Source of the DNA: an uncultured Rhodospirillales bacterium
GTDB taxonomy: Bacteria; Pseudomonadota; Alphaproteobacteria; Acetobacterales; Acetobacteraceae
DNA length: 64,000 nucleotides
NCBI GenBank assembly: GCA_903865895.1
Contig: CAIPLM010000014.1
Location: 1 to 64,000, forward strand
Reading direction: 5' to 3'
Shown here: positions 27,386 through 37,776 of the stretch, piece after piece
Layout: each line of letters starts with the position of its first letter
Position numbering within the stretch: the first letter of the stretch is position 1
Position numbers and translations under genes: made by a program
Notes under the pieces: generated by a model
The model's database searches: none
What the model saw: only the letters and a program-made list of their open reading frames with translations
Told to the model about the DNA's origin: nothing

Positions 27386-28975
27386 CTAGCGCAGGGTGAT
27401 GCGGCCGTCTGGGATCGGTGGCATAGTCCCCCGTTCGATCGCGGCGACGACGGCGGCATCGAGAGCCGTTCCTCCGTCATAAGGGTTCTCGGCGCGGTCG
27501 CGGAGCGCGACGTATCCATCGCCACCGGAGCGCATGAAATTGTTGGTGACGACCTTGTAGCGGCGCGCAGGGTCGATCGCCTGAAAGCTGCCGTCGGGCT
27601 GCCGGAGTTCGAGACGCAGAATACGGCGGTTGGCGCTGTCCCATTCCACCCGGGCGCCGGCGATTTGCGGGAATGCGCCGGCGCCACTGCGGCCGAGGCC
27701 GTTGGCGAGCGCGGCGGCGAGATCGGCGCCGGTAAGGGTCAGCGTGGCGATGGTGTTGCCGAAGGGCAGCATGGTCATCACGTCGCCAAGGGTGATGGTG
27801 CCGCCGGGCTGCCCGGTACGGATGCCGCCGCCGTTCATCAGCGCAATATCGGCATCATGCACCACGGCCAGCATGGATTCGGCGACGAAATTGCCCAGCG
27901 CGCATTCGGCAGTCTTACATGCCGCATTGTCGAGCGGGGCGGGGAGCTGGCCGATCGGGCGCTTCCGCACGGCATCGAGGCGGTTGGCGTAGGAGGCCAC
28001 GATACGCGCGACCTCCGGATGCTCCGGTAAATCCAGCCCGACATGGCGGCAATCACCACCATAGGCGACTGGGCGGAAATCACCGTCGAGATCGAGGTCG
28101 AGCCTGCCGAAATAGCGGCCATAAGCTGCGGCCTGGACCACGACGGCGGAGCCGGCCGCCCCGGTCATCGCCTGATGTGCGGGCCCGGCGGCGCCGGCTT
28201 CGCTGTCCGAGAGCAGCGTATGCGAGTGCCCGCCGACGAAGACATCGACGCCGGGGATCTGCCCGGCCAGCGCGTAGTCCATGCCGACGCCGAGATGGGA
28301 GAGTGCGATTACCAGATGCGCCCCCTGCGCCCGCAAGGCCGCCGCTGAAGCGGCCAGCGCCGGGCCGGGCGGCTTGAACGTCACGTTAGGGCCGGGTGAC
28401 GAACTGGTCGCCGCCTCCAGTGTGGTGAGGCCCACCACGCCGATCCTGATCGGCCCCTTCTCCAGCAGCACATGCGGGCGCAGCTTGCCGGCCAGATCGC
28501 GATCGGCCGAGGCGTCAATATTGGCGGAGAGCACCGGGAAACGCGCAGCGCCAACAAAGGCGGCGAGGGTGGCCGGGCCGTTGTCGAATTCGTGGTTCCC
28601 CACCGTCATCGCCTCGGTGCCGAGCGCGTGCATCACCGCCAACTCCACCTCGCCATGCCAGGCGGTGTAGAACAGGCTGCCCTGGAACTGGTCGCCGGCA
28701 TCGAGCAGCAGCACACTCCGTCCCGCAGCTTCAGCGGCCGCCCGTTCCGCCGCGAGTGCACTCGCCAGCCGTGCCGCGCCGCCGAAGCAGCCCTCACGCG
28801 CCTGATCGGCCCGGCACGTCAGGGCCCGCGCGTCGACCGCTTCGTGGCGCGAATGGAAGTCGTTCATGTGCAGGATGGTCAGCTTGTGGGCGGTATCCCC
28901 CCAGGCGAGACGGCGCATGGGAAGTGTGGCGAGGCTCCCCAGCCCGGCCAGCAGCGCGCGGCGACGGATCGACAT
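27386..28975 (-). CDS. 5'-nucleotidase/UshA-type metallophosphoesterase
   Basis: A 529-aa exported dinuclear-metal phosphatase of the 5'-nucleotidase family. The start MSIRRRALLAGLGSLA at 28975 (AAGGAAT upstream) gives an N terminus with a run of arginines before the hydrophobic core, possibly a Tat signal. Metal-binding motifs: ILHMNDFHSRHE, DAGDQFQGSLFYT, TVGNHEFDNG, ALSHLGVGMDY and FVGGHSHT. The C-terminal nucleotide-binding domain has MNGGGIRTG, GDVMTMLPFGNTIATLTLTG and NNFMRSGGDGYVAL. It probably dephosphorylates nucleotides in the periplasm. It faces the DUF2459 gene and diverges from nfu. Confidence 0.92.
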   Translation of the reverse strand: MSIRRRALLAGLGSLATLPMRRLAWGDTAHKLTILHMNDFHSRHEAVDARALTCRADQAREGCFGGAARLASALAAERAAAEAAGRSVLLLDAGDQFQGSLFYTAWHGEVELAVMHALGTEAMTVGNHEFDNGPATLAAFVGAARFPVLSANIDASADRDLAGKLRPHVLLEKGPIRIGVVGLTTLEAATSSSPGPNVTFKPPGPALAASAAALRAQGAHLVIALSHLGVGMDYALAGQIPGVDVFVGGHSHTLLSDSEAGAAGPAHQAMTGAAGSAVVVQAAAYGRYFGRLDLDLDGDFRPVAYGGDCRHVGLDLPEHPEVARIVASYANRLDAVRKRPIGQLPAPLDNAACKTAECALGNFVAESMLAVVHDADIALMNGGGIRTGQPGGTITLGDVMTMLPFGNTIATLTLTGADLAAALANGLGRSGAGAFPQIAGARVEWDSANRRILRLELRQPDGSFQAIDPARRYKVVTNNFMRSGGDGYVALRDRAENPYDGGTALDAAVVAAIERGTMPPIPDGRITLR

Positions 28976-29092
28976 GGCGATATTCCTTATCCGACGGGGC
29001 GCAAAACCCGGCCGTCCCCTTGCCTTCCGGCGCTGGAGGGACGATGTAGCAACCGGACCCTGATAGTCCCCTTTCAACCCGAGGGTAGCCCG

Positions 29093-29650
29093 ATGTTTAT
29101 CGAGACCGAAAGCACGCCGAACCCCGCGACCCTGAAATTTCTCCCGGGCCGCGACGTTATGGGCACCGGCACCGCCGACTTCGCGACCGCGATGGCTGCC
29201 GACCGCAGCCCCCTGGCGGCTGACATCTTCGCCCATCCCGGCGTGGTGCGCGTTTTCCTTGGCGCCGACTTCGTCACCGTCACCAAGTCCGACGCCGCGA
29301 CCTGGCAGGGCCTGAAGCCGCTGATCCTCGGCACCATCATGGAGCACTTCGTTGCCGGCCGCCCGGTTATCCTCGGTGAGGATGCTGCGGCTGAAGAGGA
29401 CACGCTGCCGGAGGACGCCGAAATCGTGGCGCAAATCAAGGAATTGCTCGATACCCGCGTCCGTCCGGCGGTGGCCGGTGATGGCGGCGACATCGTCTTC
29501 CGCGGCTTCCGTGACGGCATCGTGCGGTTGCACATGCAGGGCGCCTGCTCCGGCTGCCCCTCCTCCTCGGCGACGCTGAAGCACGGCATCGAGAACATGC
29601 TGCGCCATTACGTGCCGGAGGTTCGCCAGGTCGAGCAGGTGATGTTCTGA
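29093..29650 (+). CDS. NifU-like iron-sulfur scaffold protein (Nfu)
   Basis: A 185-aa Fe-S carrier with an N-terminal Nfu_N domain ([19 protein letters not shown], the family hallmark) and a C-terminal NifU domain. The cluster ligands are in [18 protein letters not shown] (CxxC), preceded by [16 protein letters not shown]. It delivers Fe-S clusters to apoproteins. The ATG at 29093 corrects the track start, which runs antisense through the phosphatase gene. Its stop overlaps the start of the next gene by one base (TGATG). Confidence 0.94.
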   Translation: MFIETESTPNPATLKFLPGRDVMGTGTADFATAMAADRSPLAADIFAHPGVVRVFLGADFVTVTKSDAATWQGLKPLILGTIMEHFVAGRPVILGEDAAAEEDTLPEDAEIVAQIKELLDTRVRPAVAGDGGDIVFRGFRDGIVRLHMQGACSGCPSSSATLKHGIENMLRHYVPEVRQVEQVMF

Positions 29651-30237
29651 TGGCTCTCGATGCCGCCGCGCTCGACGCGCTGTTCCGCGAGGCTCGCACC
29701 CACAACGCCTGGACCGACCAGCCAGTCACCGATGACGATCTGCGGGCGGCGTTCGACCTGATGAAAATGGCCCCAACCTCGGCCAACTGCGCGCCGGCGC
29801 GCTTCGTCTTCATCCGCACGCCCGAGGGGAAGGAAAAACTGAAGCCCGCGCTCTCCGCCGGCAACCTCGCCAAGACCATGGCCGCGCCGGTGACCGTGAT
29901 CGTGGCGCACGACCCGCATTTCTACGACCACCTCTACAAGCTTTTCCCGCACAATGCGGACGCGAAGAGCTGGTTTTCCGGCAACTACTCGCTGGCCGAG
30001 GAAACTGCGATGCGCAACGGCTCGCTCCAGGGCGCTTATTTCATCCTGGCCGCGCGTGCTGTTGGGCTCGATTGCGGCCCGATGTCCGGCTTCGACAAAT
30101 CCAAAGTCGAAAGCGCCTTCCTGTGGGACCGCGGCTGGAAGTGCAACTTCCTCATCAACCTCGGCCACGGCGACCCGGCCGCCGTGCACCCGCGCGGCCC
30201 ACGCTTCAATTTCGACGAGGTCTCCATCCTGGCGTAG
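29650..30237 (+). CDS. Malonic semialdehyde reductase-like nitroreductase (RutE family)
   Basis: A 195-aa FMN-dependent nitroreductase-fold protein. The sequence [60 protein letters not shown] and the ending [19 protein letters not shown] are those of the RutE/HadB subgroup, which reduces malonic semialdehyde to 3-hydroxypropionate during pyrimidine breakdown. No rut genes are nearby, so it may be a general aldehyde or quinone reductase. It is coupled to nfu by a one-base overlap. A GC hairpin follows the stop. Confidence 0.88.
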   Translation: MALDAAALDALFREARTHNAWTDQPVTDDDLRAAFDLMKMAPTSANCAPARFVFIRTPEGKEKLKPALSAGNLAKTMAAPVTVIVAHDPHFYDHLYKLFPHNADAKSWFSGNYSLAEETAMRNGSLQGAYFILAARAVGLDCGPMSGFDKSKVESAFLWDRGWKCNFLINLGHGDPAAVHPRGPRFNFDEVSILA

Positions 30238-30238
30238 C

Positions 30239-30260
30239 GCGCCGCCCCGGCGGCGCTTCT
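30239..30260. terminator. Convergent terminator after the RutE-like gene
   Basis: GCGCCGC-CCCG-GCGGCGC forms a 7-8-bp GC stem followed by TTCT on the plus strand, two bases after the RutE-like stop and overlapping the 3' end of the leftward efflux gene. Confidence 0.5.
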
Positions 30261-31695
30261 ACCCGATCCGCGAATGCCCGCTCAACTCGGTCGCCGCCGT
30301 GCGCGGCATGGTGAGCGCGAGTGGGGCGGCGCAGAGCGAGACCAGCGAGACCACGAGGAAAGCGGTCGAGAAATCGGCCAGAACCGGCGTTGCGTGGTCG
30401 GTGATCGCCATGGTGATGGTGAGCGAGGCGGCGGCAACCGATACGCCGAGGGTGAGTGAGATCTGCTGCATGGCCGAATAGAAGCCGGTGGCCGAGCTCA
30501 TGCGGTCCCGCGGCACATCGGCATAGGCGAGCGCGTTGTAGGCGGTGAATTGAAGGGACCGGAAGAACCCGCCCGAGAGCAGCGCCGCGTAGATCAGGAA
30601 CACCGGCCAACCCGGGGTGAACCACGCGCACAGCGAAAGCAGGAACGCCGAAAGAATGGCGTTGTAGACCAGCGTATCGCGGAACCCGAGGCGGCGGAGC
30701 GCCGTGGTCGCCGCGGGCTTCATCACCAGGGCGCCGAGCGAGCTCGCAAAGGTGATGAGGCCGGATTGCGCGGCGGATTGCCCGAAGGCGAGCTGCAGCA
30801 TCATCGGCAGCAGGAACGGGATGGCCCCGATCCCGATGCGAAAGAGTGTCCCCGCGATCAAGGCCACCGCGAAGGTGCGAATGCGCAGCAGCGTGAAATC
30901 GATGATCGGGCGCGTATGGCTGCGGGCGTGCAGCACATAGAACACCCCCGCAACCGAACCGACCCCCAGCGAGGCCAGGCTGACCGGCTTCGGCACCACC
31001 CCGCGGCCGAGGGTTTCGAGCCCGAACATCAGCGCGGCGAGCGCCACCGACGAAAAGGCAAATCCCCGCCAATCGAATTTCGCACCTCCGGGCTCCCGCA
31101 CATCTTCGACGAAGAGGGTGACGAGGATAATGCCGAGAATGCCGATCGGGATGTTGATGACGAAGATGTAGCGCCAGGAGAAATACGTCACCACGAAGCC
31201 GCCGAGCGGCGGGCCGAGCACCGGGCCGAGTAGCGCCGGCGTCGACAGCCAAGCCATCGCGGCGACGAGCTCGGATTTCGGCACGGTGCGCAGCAGCAAC
31301 AGGCGCCCCACCGGCACCATCATGGCGCCACCAAACCCCTGGAGGATGCGGGCGCAGACCAGGAAGGGCAGCGAATTGGAACTGCCGCACAGCACGGAGC
31401 CAAGTGTGAACACCATGATCGCCGCTCGGAAGACGGTGCGCGTTCCGAAGCGGTCGGCAAGCCAGCCACTGCACGGGATGAACACGGCAAGGCTCAGCAT
31501 GTAAGAGGTGAGCGCGACGTTCATATGCGTCGGCTCGGCCCCGAAGGCCTTGGCCATGGTGGGCAGGGCTGTCGAAATCACCGTGCTGTCGAGATTCTGC
31601 ATGAACAGCGCGCAGGCGACGATCAACGCCGTCAGGCGGTTCCGCCGCGTACTGCCGGCGGAGCGTTCGGCTTGGGTTCGGGACGCATCGCTCAT
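30259..31695 (-). CDS. DHA2-type MFS drug efflux transporter
   Basis: A 478-aa 14-helix major facilitator of the EmrB/QacA type. The start MSDASRTQAERSAG at 31695 is plausible; an ATG four codons upstream (31707) is an alternative since GAGGA lies almost touching the first. Motif D1 ALFMQNLDSTVISTALPTM in helix 1, loop motif GWLADRFGTRTVF, motif C PALLGPVLGPPLGGFV in helix 5 and WRYIFVINIPIGI are clear. It would export drugs or organic compounds with protons. No TetR regulator or membrane fusion protein is adjacent. It diverges from leuS across 173 bp. Confidence 0.9.
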   Translation of the reverse strand: MSDASRTQAERSAGSTRRNRLTALIVACALFMQNLDSTVISTALPTMAKAFGAEPTHMNVALTSYMLSLAVFIPCSGWLADRFGTRTVFRAAIMVFTLGSVLCGSSNSLPFLVCARILQGFGGAMMVPVGRLLLLRTVPKSELVAAMAWLSTPALLGPVLGPPLGGFVVTYFSWRYIFVINIPIGILGIILVTLFVEDVREPGGAKFDWRGFAFSSVALAALMFGLETLGRGVVPKPVSLASLGVGSVAGVFYVLHARSHTRPIIDFTLLRIRTFAVALIAGTLFRIGIGAIPFLLPMMLQLAFGQSAAQSGLITFASSLGALVMKPAATTALRRLGFRDTLVYNAILSAFLLSLCAWFTPGWPVFLIYAALLSGGFFRSLQFTAYNALAYADVPRDRMSSATGFYSAMQQISLTLGVSVAAASLTITMAITDHATPVLADFSTAFLVVSLVSLCAAPLALTMPRTAATELSGHSRIG

Positions 31696-31868
31696 TCCTC
31701 GCAGCATCGCCGAATGCCGCACGGAAGGCCAATCCGCAGATCGGGACGCTGCTTCAACGTAGGGTTGGAGCAGGCAGACCGCGGGGGAAATGCGGTTTGG
31801 GTTGCCGTGATCGGCGATCTGACCGATACAGGCTGTGATAAGTTCAGCCGCCTTGCCGTGAGAGATCG

Positions 31869-34514
31869 ATGAGCGTTTCCCCAGCCGAGACCCCAGCCGC
31901 GGCCGAGCCGCGCTTCGACTTTGCCCGCGCCGAACCGCGCTGGCAGGCGGAGTGGGATGCACGTGGCACCTTCCGCGTGCAGGACGTGCCGACCGACGGC
32001 AAGCCGAAATACTACGTGCTGGAGATGTTTCCCTATCCCAGCGGCAAGATCCACATGGGCCACGTCCGCAACTACACCCTCGGCGACGTGGTGGCGCGCT
32101 ACAAGCGGGCCCGCGGCCATTCGGTGATGCACCCGATGGGCTGGGACGCCTTCGGCCTGCCGGCGGAAAACGCGGCGCGCGAGCGCGGCATCCATCCGGC
32201 GAAATGGACCTGGGACAACATCGCCAACATGCGCGCCGAGTTGAAGCGCATGGGCCTATCGCTGGACTGGGACCGCGAATTCGCCACCTGCGACCCCACT
32301 TACTACCGCCACCAGCAGAAGCTGTTCCTCGATTTCCTTCAGACGGGCCTCGCCGAGCGGCGCGAAAGCTGGGTCAACTGGGACCCCGTCGACGGCACCG
32401 TGCTCGCCAATGAGCAGGTGATCGATGGCAAAGGCTGGCGCTCCGGCGCGCAGGTCGAGAAGAAGCTGCTCTCCCAGTGGTTCCTGCGCATCACCGACTA
32501 CGCGCCAGAGCTGCTCTCCGCGCTCGAAGGCCTCGATCGCTGGCCCGAACGGGTGCGGTTGATGCAGCACAACTGGATCGGCCGCAGCGAAGGCGCGCGG
32601 CTGAGCTTCGACCTGGCCGAGCCGGCAGATGGGATCAGCAACGTCGAGGTCTACACCACGCGGCCGGACACGCTCTACGGCATGTCCTTCCTCGCAGTGG
32701 CACCGGAGCACCCCCTGGCTACCGCCGCGGCAGCGCGAAGTGTCGGCGCGGCGGAATTCGTCGCCGAATGCCGCAGCATGGGCACCTCCGAGGCAGTGAT
32801 CGCCACGCTCGAGAAGCGCGGCTACGACACCGGACTGCGGGTCAAGCACCCGTTCATCGAGGGCGCCACTTTCCCGGTCTGGATCGCCAATTTCGTGCTG
32901 ATGGAATACGGCACAGGAGCAATTTTCGGCTGCCCCGCGCATGACCAGCGCGACCTCGATTTCGCCCGCAAATACGATCTCGACGTACTGCCCGTGGTGC
33001 TGCCGCCGGGCGAGGACATCGCGACCTTCACCGTCGCCGACAAAGCCTTCGATGGCACGGGTGTCATCATCAACTCCGGCTTCCTCGACGGGTTGCAGGC
33101 GCCGGACGCCGCCAAAAGCACGGTGATCGCGGAGCTTGAGCGGCGCGGTATCGGCAAGGGCGTGGTGAACTGGCGCCTGCGCGACTGGGGCGTCGGCCGT
33201 CAGCGCTACTGGGGCGCGCCAGTTCCGGTCATCCATTGCGCCTCCTGCGGTGTGGTGCCGGTGCCCGAGAAGGACCTGCCGGTGGTGCTGCCGGAGGACG
33301 TGTCGTTCGACTGGAACGGCAAGCTGCTCGATCTGCACCCGACCTGGAAGCACGTGAAATGCCCTTGCTGCGGCAAGGATGCCGAGCGTGATACCGACAC
33401 GATGGACACTTTCGTCGACAGTTCCTGGTATTACGCCCGCTTCTGCAGCCCGCATGCCGATATCCCCGTGATACAAGACGCGGTTAAGCACTGGATGCCG
33501 GTCGATCAGTATATCGGCGGCATCGAGCACGCGATTTTGCATCTGCTCTATTCGCGGTTCTTCTCCCGCGCGATGCAAAAGACCGGTCACCTCAACGTCT
33601 CCGAACCTTTCGCCGGCCTGTTTACCCAGGGCATGGTGACGCATGAGAGCTACAAGCTCGGCTCCGGTGGCAACGGCGTCTGGTTGTATCCCGAGGAAAT
33701 CGAGAAGCGCCCTGATGGCACGGCATTCCACCGCGAGACTGGCGAACCGGTGACGGTGGGCCGCGTCGAGGCCATGTCGAAGTCGAAGCGAAATACCGTA
33801 GATCCTGGCGCGATTATTTCTCGTTACGGAGCGGATACGGCGCGCTGGTTCATCCTCTCCGACAACCCGCCCGAGCGCGATATGGAGTGGACGGAGTCCG
33901 GTGTGATCGGCGCCTATCGCTTCACCCAACGCCTGTTCCGCCTGGTGGAGAACATCGCGCCCGGGCCGCGCGGCGCGATACCCCAGGAATTCGCCGCCGC
34001 CGCCCGCACCCTGCGCCGGGCGACCCATCGGGCCATCCTGGCGATGACCGAGGCACTGGAAAGCTTCGCCTTCAACGTCGCGGTCGCGCGAATCTATGAA
34101 CTGGCGAATGCCATCGCCGAGGCCGAAAAATCGGCTGCGGGCAGCGATACCGAGGGGCTGGACTGGGCGCGGCGGGAGGCAGTCGAGATCGCCGCGCGGC
34201 TGATTTCGCCGGCAATGCCGCATCTGGCCGAGGAAATCTTCGCGCGCCTCAATCCAGGGTCTACGGAGATTGTGGCCGAACTGCCCTGGCCTGAGGCCGA
34301 CGCCGAACTGGCCGCGGCTGATCTCGTCACCATCGCGGTCCAGGTGCTCGGCAAGCTCCGCGGCACGGTCGCCATGCCTCCGGGGAGTGCTGAGGCGGAC
34401 GTCTTGCATGCCGCCGCCGCCGAGCCCAATGTGGCGCGCCTGCTTGAGGGCAAGCGGATCATCAAACGGGTCTATGTGCCGAACCGGATCGTGAATTTTG
34501 TCGTCGCGGGATAA
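31869..34514 (+). CDS. leuS: Leucyl-tRNA synthetase
   Basis: Class I aminoacyl-tRNA synthetase of 881 aa. HIGH-type motif in [23 protein letters not shown]1 editing domain with [21 protein letters not shown], zinc-type cysteines [25 protein letters not shown], and the KMSKS loop [16 protein letters not shown]. The C-terminal tRNA-binding part ends [14 protein letters not shown]. LptE follows with a 17-base overlap and then holA, the standard alphaproteobacterial order. A 758-aa antisense ORF is rejected. Confidence 0.98.
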   Translation: MSVSPAETPAAAEPRFDFARAEPRWQAEWDARGTFRVQDVPTDGKPKYYVLEMFPYPSGKIHMGHVRNYTLGDVVARYKRARGHSVMHPMGWDAFGLPAENAARERGIHPAKWTWDNIANMRAELKRMGLSLDWDREFATCDPTYYRHQQKLFLDFLQTGLAERRESWVNWDPVDGTVLANEQVIDGKGWRSGAQVEKKLLSQWFLRITDYAPELLSALEGLDRWPERVRLMQHNWIGRSEGARLSFDLAEPADGISNVEVYTTRPDTLYGMSFLAVAPEHPLATAAAARSVGAAEFVAECRSMGTSEAVIATLEKRGYDTGLRVKHPFIEGATFPVWIANFVLMEYGTGAIFGCPAHDQRDLDFARKYDLDVLPVVLPPGEDIATFTVADKAFDGTGVIINSGFLDGLQAPDAAKSTVIAELERRGIGKGVVNWRLRDWGVGRQRYWGAPVPVIHCASCGVVPVPEKDLPVVLPEDVSFDWNGKLLDLHPTWKHVKCPCCGKDAERDTDTMDTFVDSSWYYARFCSPHADIPVIQDAVKHWMPVDQYIGGIEHAILHLLYSRFFSRAMQKTGHLNVSEPFAGLFTQGMVTHESYKLGSGGNGVWLYPEEIEKRPDGTAFHRETGEPVTVGRVEAMSKSKRNTVDPGAIISRYGADTARWFILSDNPPERDMEWTESGVIGAYRFTQRLFRLVENIAPGPRGAIPQEFAAAARTLRRATHRAILAMTEALESFAFNVAVARIYELANAIAEAEKSAAGSDTEGLDWARREAVEIAARLISPAMPHLAEEIFARLNPGSTEIVAELPWPEADAELAAADLVTIAVQVLGKLRGTVAMPPGSAEADVLHAAAAEPNVARLLEGKRIIKRVYVPNRIVNFVVAG

Positions 34515-35055
34515 CCTGCCCGGATCGATCACGACGACGCGGCGATTATTCGCCGCGATAGGGCTTGGCTTGCTTGCCGGTTGCGGATTTCGTCCGCTCT
34601 ACAGCGCGCGCGAGAATGGCACCGCCGGGCCCGCCGAACAGGGGTTGGCCGAGATTTCCGTGGCACTGATCCCGGAGCGCTCCGGGCAACTGCTACGCCA
34701 GGCGCTGCAGGCGCGTTTCGAGCGCGCCGGCAGCGGAATTGCCAAGCGATATGACCTCACGATCGCGTATGGCATCCAGGGCGATACGCTCAATATCGCG
34801 CAGGCTACGTCGATTCCCTCGCGGCTGCGACTGGTCGGCACCGCCAATTGGGCGCTGATTTCCCAGGACACGAAGCGGCGCACGCTGGCCACCGGCGTGG
34901 CCCGCTCGGTCGACGGTCTCAACATCTTCGACCAGCAGTTTTTTGCGATCGACATGGAATCCGAGGCCGTGCAGCGCCGGCTGGCCGACCAGGTCGCCGA
35001 ACAGATGACGATGCAACTCGCCGCTTGGTTCAGCCGGCAAGCCGCCGCAGAGTGA
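34498..35055 (+). CDS. lptE: LPS assembly lipoprotein LptE
   Basis: Outer-membrane lipoprotein that plugs LptD and helps insert lipopolysaccharide. 185 aa from the TTG at 34498, which overlaps leuS by 17 bases; no ATG or GTG start is available before the signal sequence, so TTG is the best choice but not certain. The signal [15 protein letters not shown] has lipobox LAGC (Cys29), followed by GFRPLYS, the typical start of mature LptE. Secondary features such as [14 protein letters not shown] and the C-terminal [21 protein letters not shown] match the family. Confidence 0.88.
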   Translation: MSSRDNLPGSITTTRRLFAAIGLGLLAGCGFRPLYSARENGTAGPAEQGLAEISVALIPERSGQLLRQALQARFERAGSGIAKRYDLTIAYGIQGDTLNIAQATSIPSRLRLVGTANWALISQDTKRRTLATGVARSVDGLNIFDQQFFAIDMESEAVQRRLADQVAEQMTMQLAAWFSRQAAAE

Positions 35056-35059
35056 GCCG

Positions 35060-36073
35060 ATGAAGATCGATGCGCGGCAGTTCGATGCCTTGCTGCGCGA
35101 TCCAGGTGCCATTTCCGTCGTATTATTGACCGGCGATGATACCGGGATGATCCGCGAGAGGGCTCGCCGTCTGGTGATGGCAGTCGCGGGATCCCTTGAT
35201 GACCCGTTTCGTGTCGTCGAACTCGATCGTGATGGCGCATCGGCCATCCCCAACGAAATGGCCTCGATGTCCCTTACCGGCGGGCGTCGGGTGATCCGGG
35301 TGCGTGAAGCAGGCGATGCGGTGCTCCCCCACGTCACCCGGATGTTGGAAGGACGACCGCACGGATTCCTGATACTTGAGGCGCCGGGCGCGGCATCTAA
35401 AAGCAAACTCCGTGTCGCATTGGATAAACTACCGACCGCGGCGGTGATGGTGTGCTATCCCCTGGAAGGTCGCGCGTTGGAGGGAGAAATCCGAGCCAAT
35501 CTGGCGGAGATGAAAGTTTCCGCCGATGGCGAGGCGATGCGCTTCCTGGTGGAGCACCTCGGCGCCGACCATTCGATGACCCGTGGCGAGATCGAGAAAC
35601 TCGTATTGTACGTCGGCCCAGGCGGGCAGGTCGATTTGCTGACCGCCCAGATGTGCGTCGGCGATATGGCTGGGCTTTCGCTCGATGACGCGTTGTTCAG
35701 CGCGACCTCCGGCGACGTCGGAGGGGCTGATCGCGCGCTCGAACTTGCAATGGCAGAGGGTGCGGCCCCTGTTGCGGTGCTTCGGACCGCGTTGGTGCAC
35801 ATGCAGAAGTTGCAAAGGGCCCGCGATGCGATGGCCGAAGGACTTTCTGCGGGAGAAGCGGCAAAAGGATTGCGGCCCCCCCTGTTCTTTCGCCGGGAAT
35901 CGGTCTTCGTCCAGGCGCTCAATCTGTGGTCCCCCGCCGCCATCGACCAGGCCTGCACCCGGCTATGGGAGGCGGAGCGTGCGTGCAAGCGGACTGGAGC
36001 GCCCGATGAGGTGATCTGCCGCAGCGCAATTGTCGGCCTTGCTCAGCGTAGCGCGGCAGCGCGGCGCCGTTGA
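35060..36073 (+). CDS. holA: DNA polymerase III subunit delta
   Basis: Clamp-loader subunit that opens the beta sliding clamp; 337 aa. The N terminus MKIDARQFDALLRDPG and the stretches VVLLTGDDTGMIRERARRLV, LTGGRRVIRVREAGDAVLP, LEAPGAASKSKLRVAL and LGADHSMTRGEIEKLVLYVG are typical of alphaproteobacterial HolA. It begins 4 bp after lptE, so leuS-lptE-holA are one unit. It meets parB convergently with only 15 bp between stops. Confidence 0.95.
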   Translation: MKIDARQFDALLRDPGAISVVLLTGDDTGMIRERARRLVMAVAGSLDDPFRVVELDRDGASAIPNEMASMSLTGGRRVIRVREAGDAVLPHVTRMLEGRPHGFLILEAPGAASKSKLRVALDKLPTAAVMVCYPLEGRALEGEIRANLAEMKVSADGEAMRFLVEHLGADHSMTRGEIEKLVLYVGPGGQVDLLTAQMCVGDMAGLSLDDALFSATSGDVGGADRALELAMAEGAAPVAVLRTALVHMQKLQRARDAMAEGLSAGEAAKGLRPPLFFRRESVFVQALNLWSPAAIDQACTRLWEAERACKRTGAPDEVICRSAIVGLAQRSAAARRR

Positions 36074-36088
36074 GGCCGCCGGCGCGCT

Positions 36089-36952
36089 TCAGTCCCGATT
36101 GAGCAGTGTGATAATGCCATCGAGCTGGTCAAGGCTGCGGTAGCGGATCCGCACGGTGCCACCCTTGCCGTCAAATGCGACGTCAACCTTTAAGCCAAGC
36201 CGCTCAGACAGCGACCGTTCCAGCGCCACAGTATCAGGATCCCGGGTCTTGCTGATGCGCGGTCCTCCGGCGTCGCTTCGTCGCGATGCCAGCGCCTCTG
36301 TTTGCCGCACGTTGAGCCCGCGGGAAATCACTGAGAGGGCCGCCAAGCCTGGGTCAGGATGGCTGAGAAGCGCGCGCGCGTGCCCTGCGGAAAGGGCGCC
36401 CTGGTGCACCGCCGCCTGCACTGCCGCCGGCAAATTTAGGAGCCGCATGGTATTTGCGACGTGACTGCGGGACTTGCCGACCGCCGTTCCGAGCGCATCC
36501 TGAGTCAACCCGAATTCATCGATCAGTCGGCGGTAGCCCTCCGCCTCTTCGAGCGCATTAAGGTCCTGTCGCTGCAGATTCTCCACGAGAGCAGCAGCCA
36601 TCGCCTCTGCCTCGGAGAGCGGCCGGATCAGAACCGGGATCTCATGCAGCCCCGCACGTTGCGCCGCCCTCCACCGCCGCTCACCAGCGATGATTTGATA
36701 ATGGCCAGGCGTATCCGGATGCGGCCGTGCCAGGATTGGTTGCAGGACACCGCGCGCACGGATAGATTCAGTGAGTTCATCGAGCGCGGTTGGATCCATT
36801 GCCCCGCGCGGTTGATAGGGGCTGGGCTCGAACAACTCGATGGCTGCGGTTACCGTATTGCCGCTCGTCGCTGGAGTGACAGTGGAGGCAACATCGCCGA
36901 GGAGCGCGGCGAGGCCGCGTCCGAGCCGGGGGTTGACGTCCTTGGCACACAT
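36089..36952 (-). CDS. parB: Chromosome partitioning protein ParB
   Basis: CTP-dependent clamp that loads at parS and spreads along DNA to segregate the origin region. 287 aa: N-terminal ParA-interacting peptide (PRLGRGLAALLGD), CTP/DNA box PSPYQPRGAMD, GHYQIIAGERRWRAAQRAGL (Box II), the VENLQRQDLNALEEAEGYRRL motif, the HTH TQDALGTAVGKSRSHVANTMRLLNLP and a C-terminal dimer domain. The ATG overlaps the parA stop (TGATG). Its binding sites lie 1.4 kb upstream in the mnmG/rsmG junction. Confidence 0.97.
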   Translation of the reverse strand: MCAKDVNPRLGRGLAALLGDVASTVTPATSGNTVTAAIELFEPSPYQPRGAMDPTALDELTESIRARGVLQPILARPHPDTPGHYQIIAGERRWRAAQRAGLHEIPVLIRPLSEAEAMAAALVENLQRQDLNALEEAEGYRRLIDEFGLTQDALGTAVGKSRSHVANTMRLLNLPAAVQAAVHQGALSAGHARALLSHPDPGLAALSVISRGLNVRQTEALASRRSDAGGPRISKTRDPDTVALERSLSERLGLKVDVAFDGKGGTVRIRYRSLDQLDGIITLLNRD

Positions 36953-37776
36953 CAGTCGATATTCCCCACGATGCGCTCCCGGCTCAGTACCTCCTGCGCG
37001 AGTCGAATATAGGCCTGAGCCCCGGGTGAGCGATAGTCGTAGAGAATGACGGGCTTGCCGTGGCTCGGGGCCTCGGAAACGCGGATATTGCGCGGGATGA
37101 CAGTCTCGAACACACGATCTCCAAAGAATCCGCGGGCGTCCGCCGCGACGAGGTCTGATAGGTTGTTCCTGCGGTCAAACATAGTCAGGACGATACCCAA
37201 TAGCCGCAGCGAGGGGTTGAGCCCGCGCCTTACGAGATCGATCGTGCGCGTCAGTTGAGTAAGGCCCTCAAGGGCAAAAAACTCGCATTGCAGGGGCACG
37301 AGAACAGCGTCGGCAGCGACAAGTCCGTTCAGGGTCAGCAAACCAAGACTTGGTGGGCAGTCGATGAGGATGATGTTGGGGGTTTGGGCTGCGCTGGCGG
37401 GTCGTCGAAGAGCCTCGCGCAGGCGGAATTCGCGTCTTTCCTCGCTGACAAGTTCAATCTCCGCACCCGCAAGGTCGGGATCGGCGGGCACGATGGTCAG
37501 GCCGGGCACACCAGTCGCGCGCGGCAGGTTGGTCGCGTCAGGATCGAGTAGCAAAGCATATGTGCCTCGCGTGCGTTCGGTTCGGCTGATTCCAAGTCCG
37601 GTTGAGGCATTTCCCTGAGGATCGAGATCAATCAGGGAGACCGTTTGTCCGGCGGCCGCGAGCGCTGTTGCGAGATTAATCGTCGTCGTCGTCTTCCCAA
37701 CCCCCCCCTTCTGGTTGGCCACCGCGATGATCAGCGGCGATCGGCCGCCATTTTCGGGCTGCTCAGGAAGGGACAC
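36952..37776 (-). CDS. parA: Chromosome partitioning ATPase ParA
   Basis: Deviant Walker ATPase that forms nucleoid gradients pulling ParB-parS complexes. 274 aa from a GTG start at 37776. The P-loop is NQKGGVGKTTTTINLATALA with the signature lysine, followed by LIDLDPQGNASTGLG, IILIDCPPSLGLLTLNGLVAADAVLVPLQCEFFALEGL and the DNA-binding C-terminal half. The start overlaps the end of rsmG by 14 bases, and its stop overlaps parB by one base, so translation is coupled along the whole block. Confidence 0.97.
   Translation of the reverse strand: MSLPEQPENGGRSPLIIAVANQKGGVGKTTTTINLATALAAAGQTVSLIDLDPQGNASTGLGISRTERTRGTYALLLDPDATNLPRATGVPGLTIVPADPDLAGAEIELVSEERREFRLREALRRPASAAQTPNIILIDCPPSLGLLTLNGLVAADAVLVPLQCEFFALEGLTQLTRTIDLVRRGLNPSLRLLGIVLTMFDRRNNLSDLVAADARGFFGDRVFETVIPRNIRVSEAPSHGKPVILYDYRSPGAQAYIRLAQEVLSRERIVGNID

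Noticed and set aside
32256-34532. 758-aa minus-strand ORF opposite leuS
   Set aside because: Antisense to leuS, no recognisable domains, composition typical of shadow ORFs.
36064-36085. GCGCCG/CGGCGC stem between holA and parB as terminator
   Set aside because: Only six pairs around a 10-nt loop and no T tract on either strand.
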